Positions 8,437-17,316 are shown, numbered from the stretch's first letter. The stretch is 40,583 nt of DNA from Nitrosomonas oligotropha (GCF_009833085.1 NZ_QRBZ01000030.1:1-40583), one strand, 5' to 3'. Numbers and translations are program-made. Notes: a model not told the origin generated them from the letters alone.

Positions 8437-8709
8437 AAATCGGCGAAAAAACTGCTGCTGTTGATTACCAACGGCGAACCGGCGGATGTCGACGTACACA
8501 GCCCTCCAATACCTGCGCTGCGCCACGACACCAAAAAGGCAGTGAAGGAAGTCGGCCGCTCCGGCATTCTGACCTACTGCATAAACCTTGACCCGCGCGC
8601 CGATCAGCATGTTTCACGCATTTTCAGCGAATGCAATTATCTGGTGGTCGATCATGTGGAACAGCTGCCGGAGAAATTGCCGGTATTGTATGCGGGGTTG
8701 ACGAGATAG
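8437..8709 (+). pseudogene. Remnant of a second cbbO: last 88 codons only
   Basis: The stretch corresponds to cbbO residues 688-775 (7180-7446), from KSAKKLLL to the final AGLTR and stop. The first 23 bases are identical, then similarity continues with many third-position changes. There is a net 6-base insertion where RDPQYLRH becomes HSPPIPALRH through two compensating shifts, and the metal-binding ITDGEPAD has become ITNGEPAD. Nothing homologous precedes 8437, so most of the VWA domain and the whole N-terminal part are missing. An ORF from a TTG at 8461 is open, but I see no start signal and treat it as a fragment. Confidence 0.85.
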
Positions 8710-8784
8710 ACTGTGCTTACTGTAACTTATTGGGAGACTTGATATAAAATTGGTGTATGTCAAATTCACAATATATTCCAATAC

Positions 8785-9813
8785 ATGACAAATAGTCTCG
8801 CAGAGGATCATCCTGAGCTTTTTCATTACACCAATGCCAAAGGTTTAATTGGTATTGTCGAAAGCCAAAGCATTTGGGCTACGCATTATGCATACCTGAA
8901 TGACTCTGAGGAAATAAGACATTTCTTAAAGCACCGCTTACCTGCTATCTTGCGAACTAACGTCAATCAATATCTTGATAAATTGCTTGAGAAAGGTTCC
9001 ATTAAACAATCCGATATTGATCGAAAAGGCGGTAGAAAAAAAGTAGTTGATTCATTTATCCAAGAAACCCGTAATGTGAATGAAAAAATTCTTCTTAAAG
9101 ATGCTCTCGCAGAGCCTTATATTGCTTCATTTTGCACAACATCAGGACTAGAAAAAGAAGTTTGTGTTCAAGTCGCAAAGCACGGTTTATTAAGCCAGTG
9201 GCGCGGATATGGACGTGAAGATGGCTATGCGATAGTTTTCGATACTAAACAATTTTTTGAATTGCTAAAAGATGTTGGCAAGAAAATGAAAAATAGCATG
9301 TATGCATTCTTTGCAGATGTGGTTTATTCGTCCGATTCTGATTTTAAGTTTATTGAAGAATTTGAAGAAGATTTAATTGTCATTAAGAATTTCTTCGATG
9401 CTCATTTAAGTGGAAGAGAGAAAAATTTAGATAAAATTTATTTTTCGCTAATGCATTGTGCATGTAGGTATAAGCATTGGGGGTTCAGAGAAGAGAGTGA
9501 AGTTCGTGTTATTGCTTTACCTTATCCCCTGCACCATGAAAAATTTGATGAAGATATGAAAGCGGAAGGAATTACTTTAAATGAAATTTCAAGAAAATAT
9601 TTTTCCCGCGCTGGAGCGTTGGTACCTTATATCGATCTATTTGATGGAGTAACATCAATACCCAATAAAACTCTGCCAATCAAACGTATCATCGTTGGTC
9701 CTACCAAAAACACGCAAGAAAAAAACAGAAGAATCAATGCTGTCAAAATGCTTATCAATCAGCATGGTATTAAAGCGGATGTAACAGCTTCAGATATACC
9801 TTTTGTGGGTTAA
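8785..9813 (+). CDS. DUF2971 family protein
   Basis: The 342-residue protein has the hallmarks of DUF2971: FHYTNAKGLIGIVESQSIWA at the N-terminus, then YLNDSEEIRHF, a middle CTTSGLE segment followed by LLSQWRGYGREDGYAIVF, and HWGFREESEVR towards the C-terminus. The biochemical role of the family is not established; members are often found in accessory regions. The gene is visibly richer in A and T than cbbO or dhaK and uses many AAA, GAA and ATT codons, which suggests acquisition from another source. No good ribosome binding site precedes the ATG. It lies alone between the cbbO remnant and a long inverted repeat. Confidence 0.85.
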   Translation: MTNSLAEDHPELFHYTNAKGLIGIVESQSIWATHYAYLNDSEEIRHFLKHRLPAILRTNVNQYLDKLLEKGSIKQSDIDRKGGRKKVVDSFIQETRNVNEKILLKDALAEPYIASFCTTSGLEKEVCVQVAKHGLLSQWRGYGREDGYAIVFDTKQFFELLKDVGKKMKNSMYAFFADVVYSSDSDFKFIEEFEEDLIVIKNFFDAHLSGREKNLDKIYFSLMHCACRYKHWGFREESEVRVIALPYPLHHEKFDEDMKAEGITLNEISRKYFSRAGALVPYIDLFDGVTSIPNKTLPIKRIIVGPTKNTQEKNRRINAVKMLINQHGIKADVTASDIPFVG

Positions 9814-9844
9814 CAATCAGTTTCAGCATGGCAAGTAGTAGCAA

Positions 9845-9934
9845 GTAGGGTGTGATAAGCGTAGCGTCATCCACCATTAGTCATAGTTCATCATGAATGA
9901 TTTCGGTGGATGGCGTTTCACTTATCCATCCTAC
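9845..9934. repeat. Long imperfect inverted repeat (REP-like element)
   Basis: The left arm, 9845-9875, starts GTAGGGTGTGATAAGCG and ends CATCCACC. The right arm, 9905-9934, is its near reverse complement, starting GGTGGATGGCG and ending CATCCTAC, with a 29-base centre. 'GGTGGATGCGC...TTATCCACCCTAC' elements are dispersed in many proteobacterial genomes. It lies between two convergent genes, DUF2971 and dhaKL, where it could also act as a bidirectional stop. Confidence 0.7.
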
Positions 9935-9994
9935 AGTTTAGTTCTATTATCAGGTGTGTGAAAAATCGATCATCATTTTTTTGATACCTGCACA

Positions 9995-11737
9995 TCAAGC
10001 GCAATGTTTTCTAATAATTTTACCCACCGCACCAATAATCAACGCCATCGAAACAGCGCCCGGATCCGGTGTGCCGATACTTTTTCCCGCGTGCGGACGC
10101 GCACGGCCTATTTTGGGGGTGAGATTTTTGGTCGCTTCGGCGGATTGTCCGGCAATTTCCGCAGCCGCTGTCCAGGCTTCGGTGATTGAAAGACCTTGTG
10201 TGGCGCTTTGAGTCAGGGCTGCGGAGAATGGATACAGCACGTCGACCAAGGTTTTGTCGTTCAATTGCGCTTTACCCAAACTGATGACCGCTTCCAATGC
10301 AGCTGTTACGCCCGTTGCAAGCGTTACGGCGTCCGGTTTGACTTCATCGCCAATGGCATTGCCAAGGTTACGTAGAATGACACCCCACAACATCCCGGAT
10401 GTGCCGCCCGCGCGATCGGACCAGGCATCGCCGGCTACCGTCAGCATTGTGCCTGCGCCGGTTTGAGCATCCAATGCCGCTTTGGCGGTTTCAACAGCTG
10501 CGGTAAGTCCGCGCTGCATGCCGATGCCGTGATCGCCGTCTCCCGCAATGGCATCCAAACGGCCAAGCGCTTCCTGTTGCAGTGCAATCGCATCCCGGGC
10601 CGCTTCAAGTGCGGCTACCACGACTTTTGCAGCAGCTCGTGAATCAATGGAACCGGTTCTTAACGGCTGCTGATCTTGGATAGGTTGAATGGCTACGGCG
10701 ATATTTTCTTCGGATTGCTCTGCTGGCATGATAGTGCCGCGATGAAACGCGGGTGTATCCGCTGCTGCAATCCAGGTCTGCTCAAGTTCATCGTTAAGCC
10801 AGAATAACGTCAGTGAAACGCCGGCCATATCGAAGCTGGTAATCAACTCATCCACCACCGGCTCGACGATGATCAGTCCGTACTGGGATAGCAATTGATC
10901 AATTTTGCGGTAAATAACAAACAATTCTTCGTACTTAACCGCACCCAAACCGTTCAGGATCACACTCACGCGCGCACCGGCAGGACTATTAATCGGCGGC
11001 GGAATTTCGGCGAGCAATTTCTCCACCAGCATTTCCGCCAAGCCATCGGCAGAAGGCGCATCGATGCGATACAAACCGGGTTCGCCGTGGATGCCCATAC
11101 CGACTTCCATTTTTCCACTGGCAACTTTGAACAACGGCTTATTAGCGCCCGGCAGGGTGCAACCGGAAAAGGCGACACCCAACGAACGCACACGCTCTTT
11201 GGCTGCTGTGGCAATGCGAACCACGTCATCAAGCGGCTTGCCCGCATCGGCGGCAACAGCGGCGGCTTTGAATACCGGTAAAGTACCGGCAATGCCGCGG
11301 CGTTTATGTTGCTCAGCAACCGCGGCCGATGCGATGTCATCGGCCACCACCACCGAACGCACATCGATACCTTGCGCACGAAGCTGTGCTTGCGCTTGCT
11401 CGAAATTGAGTACGTCACCAGCGTAATTGGCGTAGCAAAACAGAATGCCACCGCCTGCATTCACCGCTTGCGCCACTTGGCAGATTTGCTGTGCCGAGGG
11501 TGCGGCAAAAACATTTCCTAACGCAGCACCGTGCGCCAATCCTTGACCGACAAACCCGCCAAAAGCGGGGTAATGACCCGATCCGCCGCCGATGATCATG
11601 ACGGCCTGTCCCGGTTTGGCTTTATGTCGGCGAATTACGCCACCATTGACACGTTGTATTGTATTCCGGTGCACGGCGGCAAAGCCTTCGACCAGTTCGT
11701 CGGCAAATTGCGCCGGATTATTGAATAAGTAAGTCAT
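9995..11737 (-). CDS. Dihydroxyacetone kinase, ATP-dependent, fused DhaK-DhaL type
   Basis: Phosphorylates dihydroxyacetone (or a related triose or tetrose such as erythrulose) with ATP. The 580 residues hold two domains. The N-terminal DAK1 domain (about 1-330) has IIGGGSGHYPAFGG and the substrate-linking histidine in VGMGIHGEPG. The C-terminal DAK2 domain (about 375-580) has the ADP/Mg motif IAGDGDHG, then DRAGGTSG, and RARPHAGKSIGTPDPGA. A fused single-chain enzyme of this kind uses ATP rather than the PTS. AAGG lies eight bases before the ATG. It stands alone, 128 bases downstream of bcp in the same direction. The product would feed dihydroxyacetone phosphate into the Calvin or glycolytic pool; the natural substrate cannot be told from sequence. 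Confidence 0.9.
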   Translation of the reverse strand: MTYLFNNPAQFADELVEGFAAVHRNTIQRVNGGVIRRHKAKPGQAVMIIGGGSGHYPAFGGFVGQGLAHGAALGNVFAAPSAQQICQVAQAVNAGGGILFCYANYAGDVLNFEQAQAQLRAQGIDVRSVVVADDIASAAVAEQHKRRGIAGTLPVFKAAAVAADAGKPLDDVVRIATAAKERVRSLGVAFSGCTLPGANKPLFKVASGKMEVGMGIHGEPGLYRIDAPSADGLAEMLVEKLLAEIPPPINSPAGARVSVILNGLGAVKYEELFVIYRKIDQLLSQYGLIIVEPVVDELITSFDMAGVSLTLFWLNDELEQTWIAAADTPAFHRGTIMPAEQSEENIAVAIQPIQDQQPLRTGSIDSRAAAKVVVAALEAARDAIALQQEALGRLDAIAGDGDHGIGMQRGLTAAVETAKAALDAQTGAGTMLTVAGDAWSDRAGGTSGMLWGVILRNLGNAIGDEVKPDAVTLATGVTAALEAVISLGKAQLNDKTLVDVLYPFSAALTQSATQGLSITEAWTAAAEIAGQSAEATKNLTPKIGRARPHAGKSIGTPDPGAVSMALIIGAVGKIIRKHCA

Positions 11738-11865
11738 TTATGCCTTGCCATTTTCATCAAATGTGATCCTGGCAAATCATATAACTACTTCGTGGCGCAG
11801 AACAACTATTTAGGAATCGAAAAGGAAGTGAAAGTGATAACAGCTTTTATCATTAACCAAAACGG

Positions 11866-12333
11866 CTACTGATTGAGTGTAGTGGCGAAATCCAGAACTT
11901 CTTGAACGTGACCCGGCACTTTCACGCCGCGCCACTCTTTTCTTAAAATCCCTTGCGCATCGATGACAAATGTACTGCGTTCGATGCCGCGAACTTGCTT
12001 GCCGTACATGTTTTTCATTTTCATGACATCAAACAAATTGCAGACTTTTTCGTCTTCATCGCTTAATAATTCAAAGGGAAACTGCATTTTTTCTTTAAAA
12101 TTCTGATGCGACTTAACGCTATCCCGTGAAACACCCGCAACGATACAATTTTTCTCAGTAAACTCATGCCAGCGATCACGAAAATCCTGACCCTCCAAGG
12201 TACATCCCGGCGTATCGTCTTTGGGGTAAAAATAAATAATCACATGTTTTCCTCTATGAGCTGACAACGAGAATTCTTTATTGTCAGTCGAAGGTAGAAC
12301 AAAATCTTCAACCGGGTGATTAATCGCTAACAT
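11866..12333 (-). CDS. bcp: Peroxiredoxin of the Bcp/PrxQ family
   Basis: Reduces hydrogen peroxide and organic peroxides with thioredoxin or another thiol donor in the cytoplasm. The 155-residue thioredoxin fold has the peroxidatic cysteine at residue 44 in DDTPGCTLEGQDF. The second cysteine usual five residues later in E. coli Bcp is absent here (Gln49); other cysteines stand at 63 and 98, so the resolving residue may lie elsewhere or be missing. The gene starts three bases after the ccmI stop, so it is probably cotranscribed with the ccm genes. A 6-bp hairpin at 11835-11852 follows it, with only a weak T-rich tail. Confidence 0.93.
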   Translation of the reverse strand: MLAINHPVEDFVLPSTDNKEFSLSAHRGKHVIIYFYPKDDTPGCTLEGQDFRDRWHEFTEKNCIVAGVSRDSVKSHQNFKEKMQFPFELLSDEDEKVCNLFDVMKMKNMYGKQVRGIERSTFVIDAQGILRKEWRGVKVPGHVQEVLDFATTLNQ

Positions 12334-12336
12334 TTT

Positions 12337-13668
12337 TTATGGAACCTGTTTATTGATGACGATCGATATATTATTGTGGCCCAATTTAACGGGTTCGCTG
12401 AATCCTTGCAGATCTCCGCTGGCAGTGAATGCCTGCCCGGACTTCGATACTCTGGCTTCGATCACGACTTCCGGAAAGCTCGACATTTTCATGGTTGGCG
12501 TCATCGCCATATCATCCGTCAGCGTGAATGTTGCCGGAAGATCGCTGGCTTTCAACCGCAAGATAGCCAGTGGCATTTTCGGCCCCGATTTGGCTCGAGC
12601 GTATATGAACAAAGTGTCATTCGCCGAGATTTTCGCTACCAGATCACTGCTAATCGATACCTGACCGGACACTGAAAGCGATGTTGCCGCAGGTGAATCC
12701 GAGCTCATGGCTTTTTCCACGGGCTGTGTGCTGGCTTCTTGTTTCGATTCCGCAACTTTAACCGCTTGTTCCGGCGCTGCGGGCTTGCCGCCTGAAGCAA
12801 GTAATTTAGCTTCGGCGATACTTTCTTTCACTGATTGGGCTAGTGGGGAATCCGCAGGAATTCCTTCCAGCAATTTTTCCCAATATTCCGCTGCTTGTGC
12901 ATATCTTTCTTGTTCGAATTCAGCCGTGCCCGCTAAAGCCAACGCTTTAGGATATTTAGGATCAATGCGTAATGCTTCGTAAATCAATTCGGCCGGTTTA
13001 CCCGACAAATTGCCTTGATTCTTCATTGCCAGAACATCGGCATAATCGCTCAATATCTGCGGACTGTCGGGAATCAGCTCCACCAGCTTGGCATAGGTAC
13101 TGCCGGCTTCCGCGTACCGTCCCATGATTGCATAGGTACGACCGAGCATAATCCAGCCTTCGATGTCTTCCGGATTGTTATTCAGCCGCGCAATCAAATT
13201 ATCCAATACGGATGAGAAATTATCATGGCCTGCCGGAGCGCCTCCACCATCGCGATTCATTTGCTGGGTCGCACTGGCAAGTTGCGCTTGCGGCAGCAAA
13301 CCGCGCGTATCGCCGATCACAAGATACAAACTGATAGCCGCCAATGGCAGCGTCAATGCAATAAAAGTCGACAGTACGACATTGCGGATTTTCTTATTTT
13401 TCCCTATTACCAGTTTATCGCGCTCAGTCACATCCTGCAGCATCCGCTGTTGCAGCTCCTGCTTACTTCTGTCGTACTGTTCCCGGCTGAGAATATCGTT
13501 CTCCAAGTCGCGATCAAGTTCGGCAATTTGATCGCGATACACGGTAATATTGACTGCATCGTGCTCTAAATTTTTTAACTGATTGTCCCTACTCCGCAGC
13601 AATGTTGGGATAATGAACAACAGTGCGGTGACAATAAAAATCCCAGAAATAACCCAAAAAGCCGTCAT
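12337..13668 (-). CDS. ccmI: Cytochrome c maturation protein CcmI, TPR type
   Basis: CcmI holds apocytochrome c at the haem ligation complex. The 443 residues start with a transmembrane segment (about 4-22) and the family signature TVYRDQIAELDRDLENDILS, then a second helix near residue 100. A periplasmic part follows with tetratricopeptide-like repeats (about 155-290: WIMLGRTYAIMGRYAEAGSTY) and a C-terminal beta-rich domain (about 330-443). Its ATG overlaps the ccmH stop by four bases, showing translational coupling. It is the last ccm gene before bcp. Confidence 0.93.
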   Translation of the reverse strand: MTAFWVISGIFIVTALLFIIPTLLRSRDNQLKNLEHDAVNITVYRDQIAELDRDLENDILSREQYDRSKQELQQRMLQDVTERDKLVIGKNKKIRNVVLSTFIALTLPLAAISLYLVIGDTRGLLPQAQLASATQQMNRDGGGAPAGHDNFSSVLDNLIARLNNNPEDIEGWIMLGRTYAIMGRYAEAGSTYAKLVELIPDSPQILSDYADVLAMKNQGNLSGKPAELIYEALRIDPKYPKALALAGTAEFEQERYAQAAEYWEKLLEGIPADSPLAQSVKESIAEAKLLASGGKPAAPEQAVKVAESKQEASTQPVEKAMSSDSPAATSLSVSGQVSISSDLVAKISANDTLFIYARAKSGPKMPLAILRLKASDLPATFTLTDDMAMTPTMKMSSFPEVVIEARVSKSGQAFTASGDLQGFSEPVKLGHNNISIVINKQVP

Positions 13669-14165
13669 ACGTTTTTACCTTTTTTATCTTCATTCAGTAA
13701 CGCTTCCGCTTCTTCAAGCTGTGCTTGTGAAAGCGATACATCCTCTATTTGTATACGTCGGCGTCTTAAATAAACAATCAGTGAACCCAATCCAACCACA
13801 AACAAAATGACCGGACCAAACCATAACAGGAATGTAGTAGGTTTGATGGGCGGATCATAAAGCACAAAATCTCCATATCGATCTACCAGAAATTGGACAA
13901 TTTCCTGATCGGTTTTATTGGCTTTTATCTGCTCGCGAATTTCACGTCTGATATCGTTTGAAAAATCCGCACGGGAATCCGCAATGGTCTCATTTTGACA
14001 AACCAGGCAACGCAAATTTTCCGTCAGCAACAGCATCCTTTTTTCGATCTCGGGATTTTCCGCAACCGGTACTGCTTCTTTCGACCACCCGGTTAATGGA
14101 GCCAGTAGAAATAAAACAAAAACAAGCACTGCGGCTTTCATTACACCATTAAATTGACGTAGCAT
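13665..14165 (-). CDS. ccmH: Cytochrome c maturation protein CcmH (thiol reductant of apocytochrome)
   Basis: CcmH reduces the CxxCH cysteines of apocytochrome c and interacts with CcmF. The 166-residue protein has a signal peptide (about 1-28), the family motif LRCLVCQNE with Cys53 and Cys56, and a C-terminal membrane helix (about 115-137) followed by a charged tail. Length fits the short CcmH type, with the TPR part supplied separately by CcmI. It overlaps ccmI by four bases and lies 40 bases after ccmG. An in-frame ATG at residue 9 is an alternative start. Confidence 0.95.
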   Translation of the reverse strand: MLRQFNGVMKAAVLVFVLFLLAPLTGWSKEAVPVAENPEIEKRMLLLTENLRCLVCQNETIADSRADFSNDIRREIREQIKANKTDQEIVQFLVDRYGDFVLYDPPIKPTTFLLWFGPVILFVVGLGSLIVYLRRRRIQIEDVSLSQAQLEEAEALLNEDKKGKNV

Positions 14166-14205
14166 GACAAAACCAACCTTTATTTATGTGATTCGTACAA
14201 TCTGT

Positions 14206-14736
14206 TTATGCTTGTTGCTGCAGTTCTTTGATGAGTGGAATAATGGTTTTTTCAAGCGAATCTACCGTGACAGGTCCAATTTGTTTATGCCGGATGATAC
14301 CCTTTTTATCAATCACATAAGTCTCAGGAACACCATAAACACCGTAATCGATTCCAACCTTGCCGTCAGAATCGACGATACTAATGGCGTAAGGATCACC
14401 GTAGCGTTTTAGCCATTGCAAAGCAGTAGTACGTTCATCTTTGTAATTGAGTCCATAGATTGGAACAATCCCAGTTCTTGCCAATTGTACTAACAGAGGA
14501 TGTTCATCACGGCACGCAACACACCACGATGCCCATACATTTAACATCCAAACCTTACCCAGATTTTCGTCTGAAGACATTATCTGTTCGGGTTGGTGCA
14601 AATGATTTAACTGGAATTTCGGTGCCGGCTTGTCTATCAACGGCGAAGGCACTTGCCGCGGATTCAATGTCAGGCCGACCAGCAAAAATGCTGCCAGCAC
14701 CATAAAAGCAAATAGTGGAATTAAATAGCGCATCAT
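14206..14736 (-). CDS. ccmG: Thiol:disulfide interchange protein CcmG (DsbE)
   Basis: A membrane-anchored periplasmic thioredoxin that keeps apocytochrome c or CcmH reduced. The 176 residues begin with an N-terminal anchor helix (about 5-24), then the thioredoxin fold with the active site NVWASWCVACRDEHP (Cys72 and Cys75), the GVYGVPETYVID stretch with its cis-proline, and GIIRHKQIGPV near the end. Its start overlaps the ccmF stop by four bases. The order ccmF-ccmG-ccmH-ccmI is the usual one. Confidence 0.95.
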   Translation of the reverse strand: MMRYLIPLFAFMVLAAFLLVGLTLNPRQVPSPLIDKPAPKFQLNHLHQPEQIMSSDENLGKVWMLNVWASWCVACRDEHPLLVQLARTGIVPIYGLNYKDERTTALQWLKRYGDPYAISIVDSDGKVGIDYGVYGVPETYVIDKKGIIRHKQIGPVTVDSLEKTIIPLIKELQQQA

Positions 14737-16787
14737 ACTTTGGTTGTTTCCGTTGCCAATTCAACTTTATTCACGGATGGCGCAACAGCCACTGGAGATT
14801 CTGCTACTGGACTTTCCGGTTCTTTTTCTTCAACTGTGGCAGCGCCTTTTTTGGTAATTTTCAGTCGATAGCGGCGATCAGTAATTGAGGTAATACCACC
14901 GATAGCCATTAATAGACACCCTAACCAAATCCAATCGACAAAGGGCTTATGATAAACGCGAACCACCCAGGCGCCATTAGTCAACGGTTCACCTAAAGCC
15001 ACATAAAGATCGCGTAAAAAGCCGGTATCGATCGCTGCTTCCGTCATCGCCATACCGGATGCGTTATAAGTGCGCTTTTCCGGATACATATTACGGACAA
15101 ATTGTTCATCCTTAATAACAGCAATATCGCCGATCACAGCTTTATAATTCGGTCCTACATCATTACGGGTGCCGTTAAACTGAAAAGTATAGCCACCGAC
15201 GGTTACTTTGCTGCCAACCTCCATACGCACATCTTTTTCGGTTTCGTAACCGTTCACCATAGTAACGCCAATAATGAATACAGCCACGCCGATATGTGCA
15301 CAGTGCATACCGTAATAACTTCTGGATTGTCTGGCTAACTTGACGAATAAATTGCCTTCGCCGCTATTACTGATACGGTGTTTTAAATTAACGAATGCGC
15401 AGACTATGATCCAGAAGGCCAACAATAAACCGAAGCTAATCATCGGTTTCCATTCACCCATATAATAAGGTGCGATCAAAGCAGAAACCACACTTACGGC
15501 AAACGCCCAGCGCAAGCGGATCGCCAATGTCGGCAAACTCATTTGCTTCCAGCGTGAAATGGGACCAACGCCGATCAGAAAAATTGCCGGGGTCATCACA
15601 GGCACAAAAATCGCCTCAAAATAAGGAGGGCCTACCGACAATTTGCCCAGCCCCAATGCATCGATAATCAATGGATAGAGTGTTCCCAGTAAAACGCTTG
15701 CCGCTGCAACCAGTAACAAGATATTGTTTGCTAACAGCATGGATTCGCGCGAAAGCAGATCGAATTTGCCACCCAAACCCACCTTGGGCGCACGCCATGC
15801 GAACAATAACAGTGAACTGCTAATCACGATAACCAGAAAAGCAAGGATAAATACACCGCGTGCAGGATCGGTTGCAAACGCATGTACCGAAGTTAAAACA
15901 CCTGAACGTACCAAGAACGTACCTAATAAACTTAAAGCAAATGCGCAAATCGCCAGCAAAACCGTCCAGCTTTTGAAACTACCGCGTTTCTCGGTCACCG
16001 CCAGTGAGTGAACCAAAGCCGTACCGACCAGCCACGGCATAAATGACGCATTCTCGACCGGATCCCAGAACCACCAGCCGCCCCAGCCCAGTTCATAATA
16101 AGCCCACCAGCTACCGAGCATGATTCCACAGGTCAAAAACACCCATGCGACAATCGTCCATGGACGCGACCAACGCGCCCAAGTAGCATCCAGTCTTCCG
16201 CTTAACAATGCCGCGATAGCAAAAGCAAAAGCGACAGAAAATCCCACATATCCCATATACAACATCGGTGGATGTATCACCATACCGGCATCCTGCAGCA
16301 GCGGATTTAAATCGCTCCCTTCAAATGCGGCAGGTAACAGGCGATCGAATGGATTCGAAGTGAATAACATAAACACCAGAAAACCGATGCTGACCAATCC
16401 TAAAACCCCGAGAACCCGGGCAACGATATCATCCGGTAATTGCTTGCTAAAGACACTGACCGCAACTGACCAGCCCGCCAGCATCAAAACCCATAATAAT
16501 AAAGAACCCTCATGCGAGCCCCAGGTTGCCGCCAAGCGGAAATGAAAAGGCAACTCCGTATTTGAGTTCTTCGCCACATTCATGACTGAGAAGTCACTGC
16601 TGACAAAGGAGTAAGCCAAACACACGAATGCAATCAGTACGAACACGAATTGTCCTTGTACCACCGGTCTTGCGAGTGCAATCCACGAGGGAATACCGCG
16701 AGCCGCACCGATAATCGGCAGTGTTCCTTGGATAGTGGCTAATAATAAGGCAAGAATTAAAGAAAAATTACCAATTTCTGGGATCAT
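14733..16787 (-). CDS. ccmF: Haem lyase subunit CcmF
   Basis: CcmF receives haem from holo-CcmE and attaches it to the apocytochrome. This 684-residue polytopic membrane protein has the expected many hydrophobic segments, the WGSHEGSLLLWVL loop, and the tryptophan-rich WWD domain GGWWFWDPVENASFMPWL facing the periplasm. Histidines in the conserved loops (HPPMLYMGY and GSHEGS) are present. The long periplasmic domain near the C-terminus (about 510-610) precedes the last helix. It is somewhat longer than E. coli CcmF because of a Pro/Val/Glu-rich tail. It overlaps ccmG by four bases and follows ccmE by 79 bases. Confidence 0.97.
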   Translation of the reverse strand: MIPEIGNFSLILALLLATIQGTLPIIGAARGIPSWIALARPVVQGQFVFVLIAFVCLAYSFVSSDFSVMNVAKNSNTELPFHFRLAATWGSHEGSLLLWVLMLAGWSVAVSVFSKQLPDDIVARVLGVLGLVSIGFLVFMLFTSNPFDRLLPAAFEGSDLNPLLQDAGMVIHPPMLYMGYVGFSVAFAFAIAALLSGRLDATWARWSRPWTIVAWVFLTCGIMLGSWWAYYELGWGGWWFWDPVENASFMPWLVGTALVHSLAVTEKRGSFKSWTVLLAICAFALSLLGTFLVRSGVLTSVHAFATDPARGVFILAFLVIVISSSLLLFAWRAPKVGLGGKFDLLSRESMLLANNILLLVAAASVLLGTLYPLIIDALGLGKLSVGPPYFEAIFVPVMTPAIFLIGVGPISRWKQMSLPTLAIRLRWAFAVSVVSALIAPYYMGEWKPMISFGLLLAFWIIVCAFVNLKHRISNSGEGNLFVKLARQSRSYYGMHCAHIGVAVFIIGVTMVNGYETEKDVRMEVGSKVTVGGYTFQFNGTRNDVGPNYKAVIGDIAVIKDEQFVRNMYPEKRTYNASGMAMTEAAIDTGFLRDLYVALGEPLTNGAWVVRVYHKPFVDWIWLGCLLMAIGGITSITDRRYRLKITKKGAATVEEKEPESPVAESPVAVAPSVNKVELATETTKV

Positions 16788-16866
16788 GATTTTTTCTTAC
16801 AAATGAATGGTTATTAAGAATTTGGAAATGATATGCTCAGGCTACATCAGAAAAACCGGGAAAAAT

Positions 16867-17316
16867 TTACTGTGTTAAGGATGCCTTCTGTGCTTTGGCA
16901 GCTTGTTCCAAAGCCTCGGCTGCTTCCGGCGGCATATAGTTTTCATCGTGCTTGGCCAGCACTTCATCCGCTACAAAAATGCCATCCGAGGATATTTTCC
17001 CTTGCGCAACAACACCCTTACCTTCTCTGAATAAATCAGGCAGTATGCCGGTATACACAACCGGTATTGCTTGGGCGGTATCCGTTACCGAAAAGCGAAC
17101 CGTCGTCGTGCTGTCATCACGTTTAACACTGCCCTCTTCAACTAATCCGCCAATCCGGAAACTTTTTCCAATCGGAGCTTCTTTTGCGACGACTTGAGAT
17201 GGGCTGAAGAAGAAAACCAGATTACTTTGAAATGCATTTAATACGAGTACGGCGGCAACGCCTAATGCCGCAACGCCGGACACTATCACTACAAGTTTTT
17301 TATGACGTGGTTTCAT
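16867..17316 (-). CDS. ccmE: Periplasmic haem chaperone CcmE
   Basis: CcmE binds haem covalently and passes it from CcmABCD to CcmF. The 149 residues have an N-terminal membrane anchor (about 8-27), an OB-fold beta barrel with [15 protein letters not shown], and the haem-binding [12 protein letters not shown] with His123 and the downstream Tyr127. This is the common histidine type, not the cysteine variant. The first 17 bases overlap the end of ccmD. Confidence 0.97.
   Translation of the reverse strand: MKPRHKKLVVIVSGVAALGVAAVLVLNAFQSNLVFFFSPSQVVAKEAPIGKSFRIGGLVEEGSVKRDDSTTTVRFSVTDTAQAIPVVYTGILPDLFREGKGVVAQGKISSDGIFVADEVLAKHDENYMPPEAAEALEQAAKAQKASLTQ

Noticed and set aside
8461..8709. TTG-started ORF of 82 codons read as a separate protein
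   Set aside because: It is the internal part of the cbbO remnant, has no ribosome binding site and lacks the first part of the VWA domain.
11835..11852. TGATAA/TTATCA hairpin after bcp as an intrinsic terminator
   Set aside because: The stem is six AT-rich pairs and the following bases on the minus strand are CTTTCACTTCC, not a T run.
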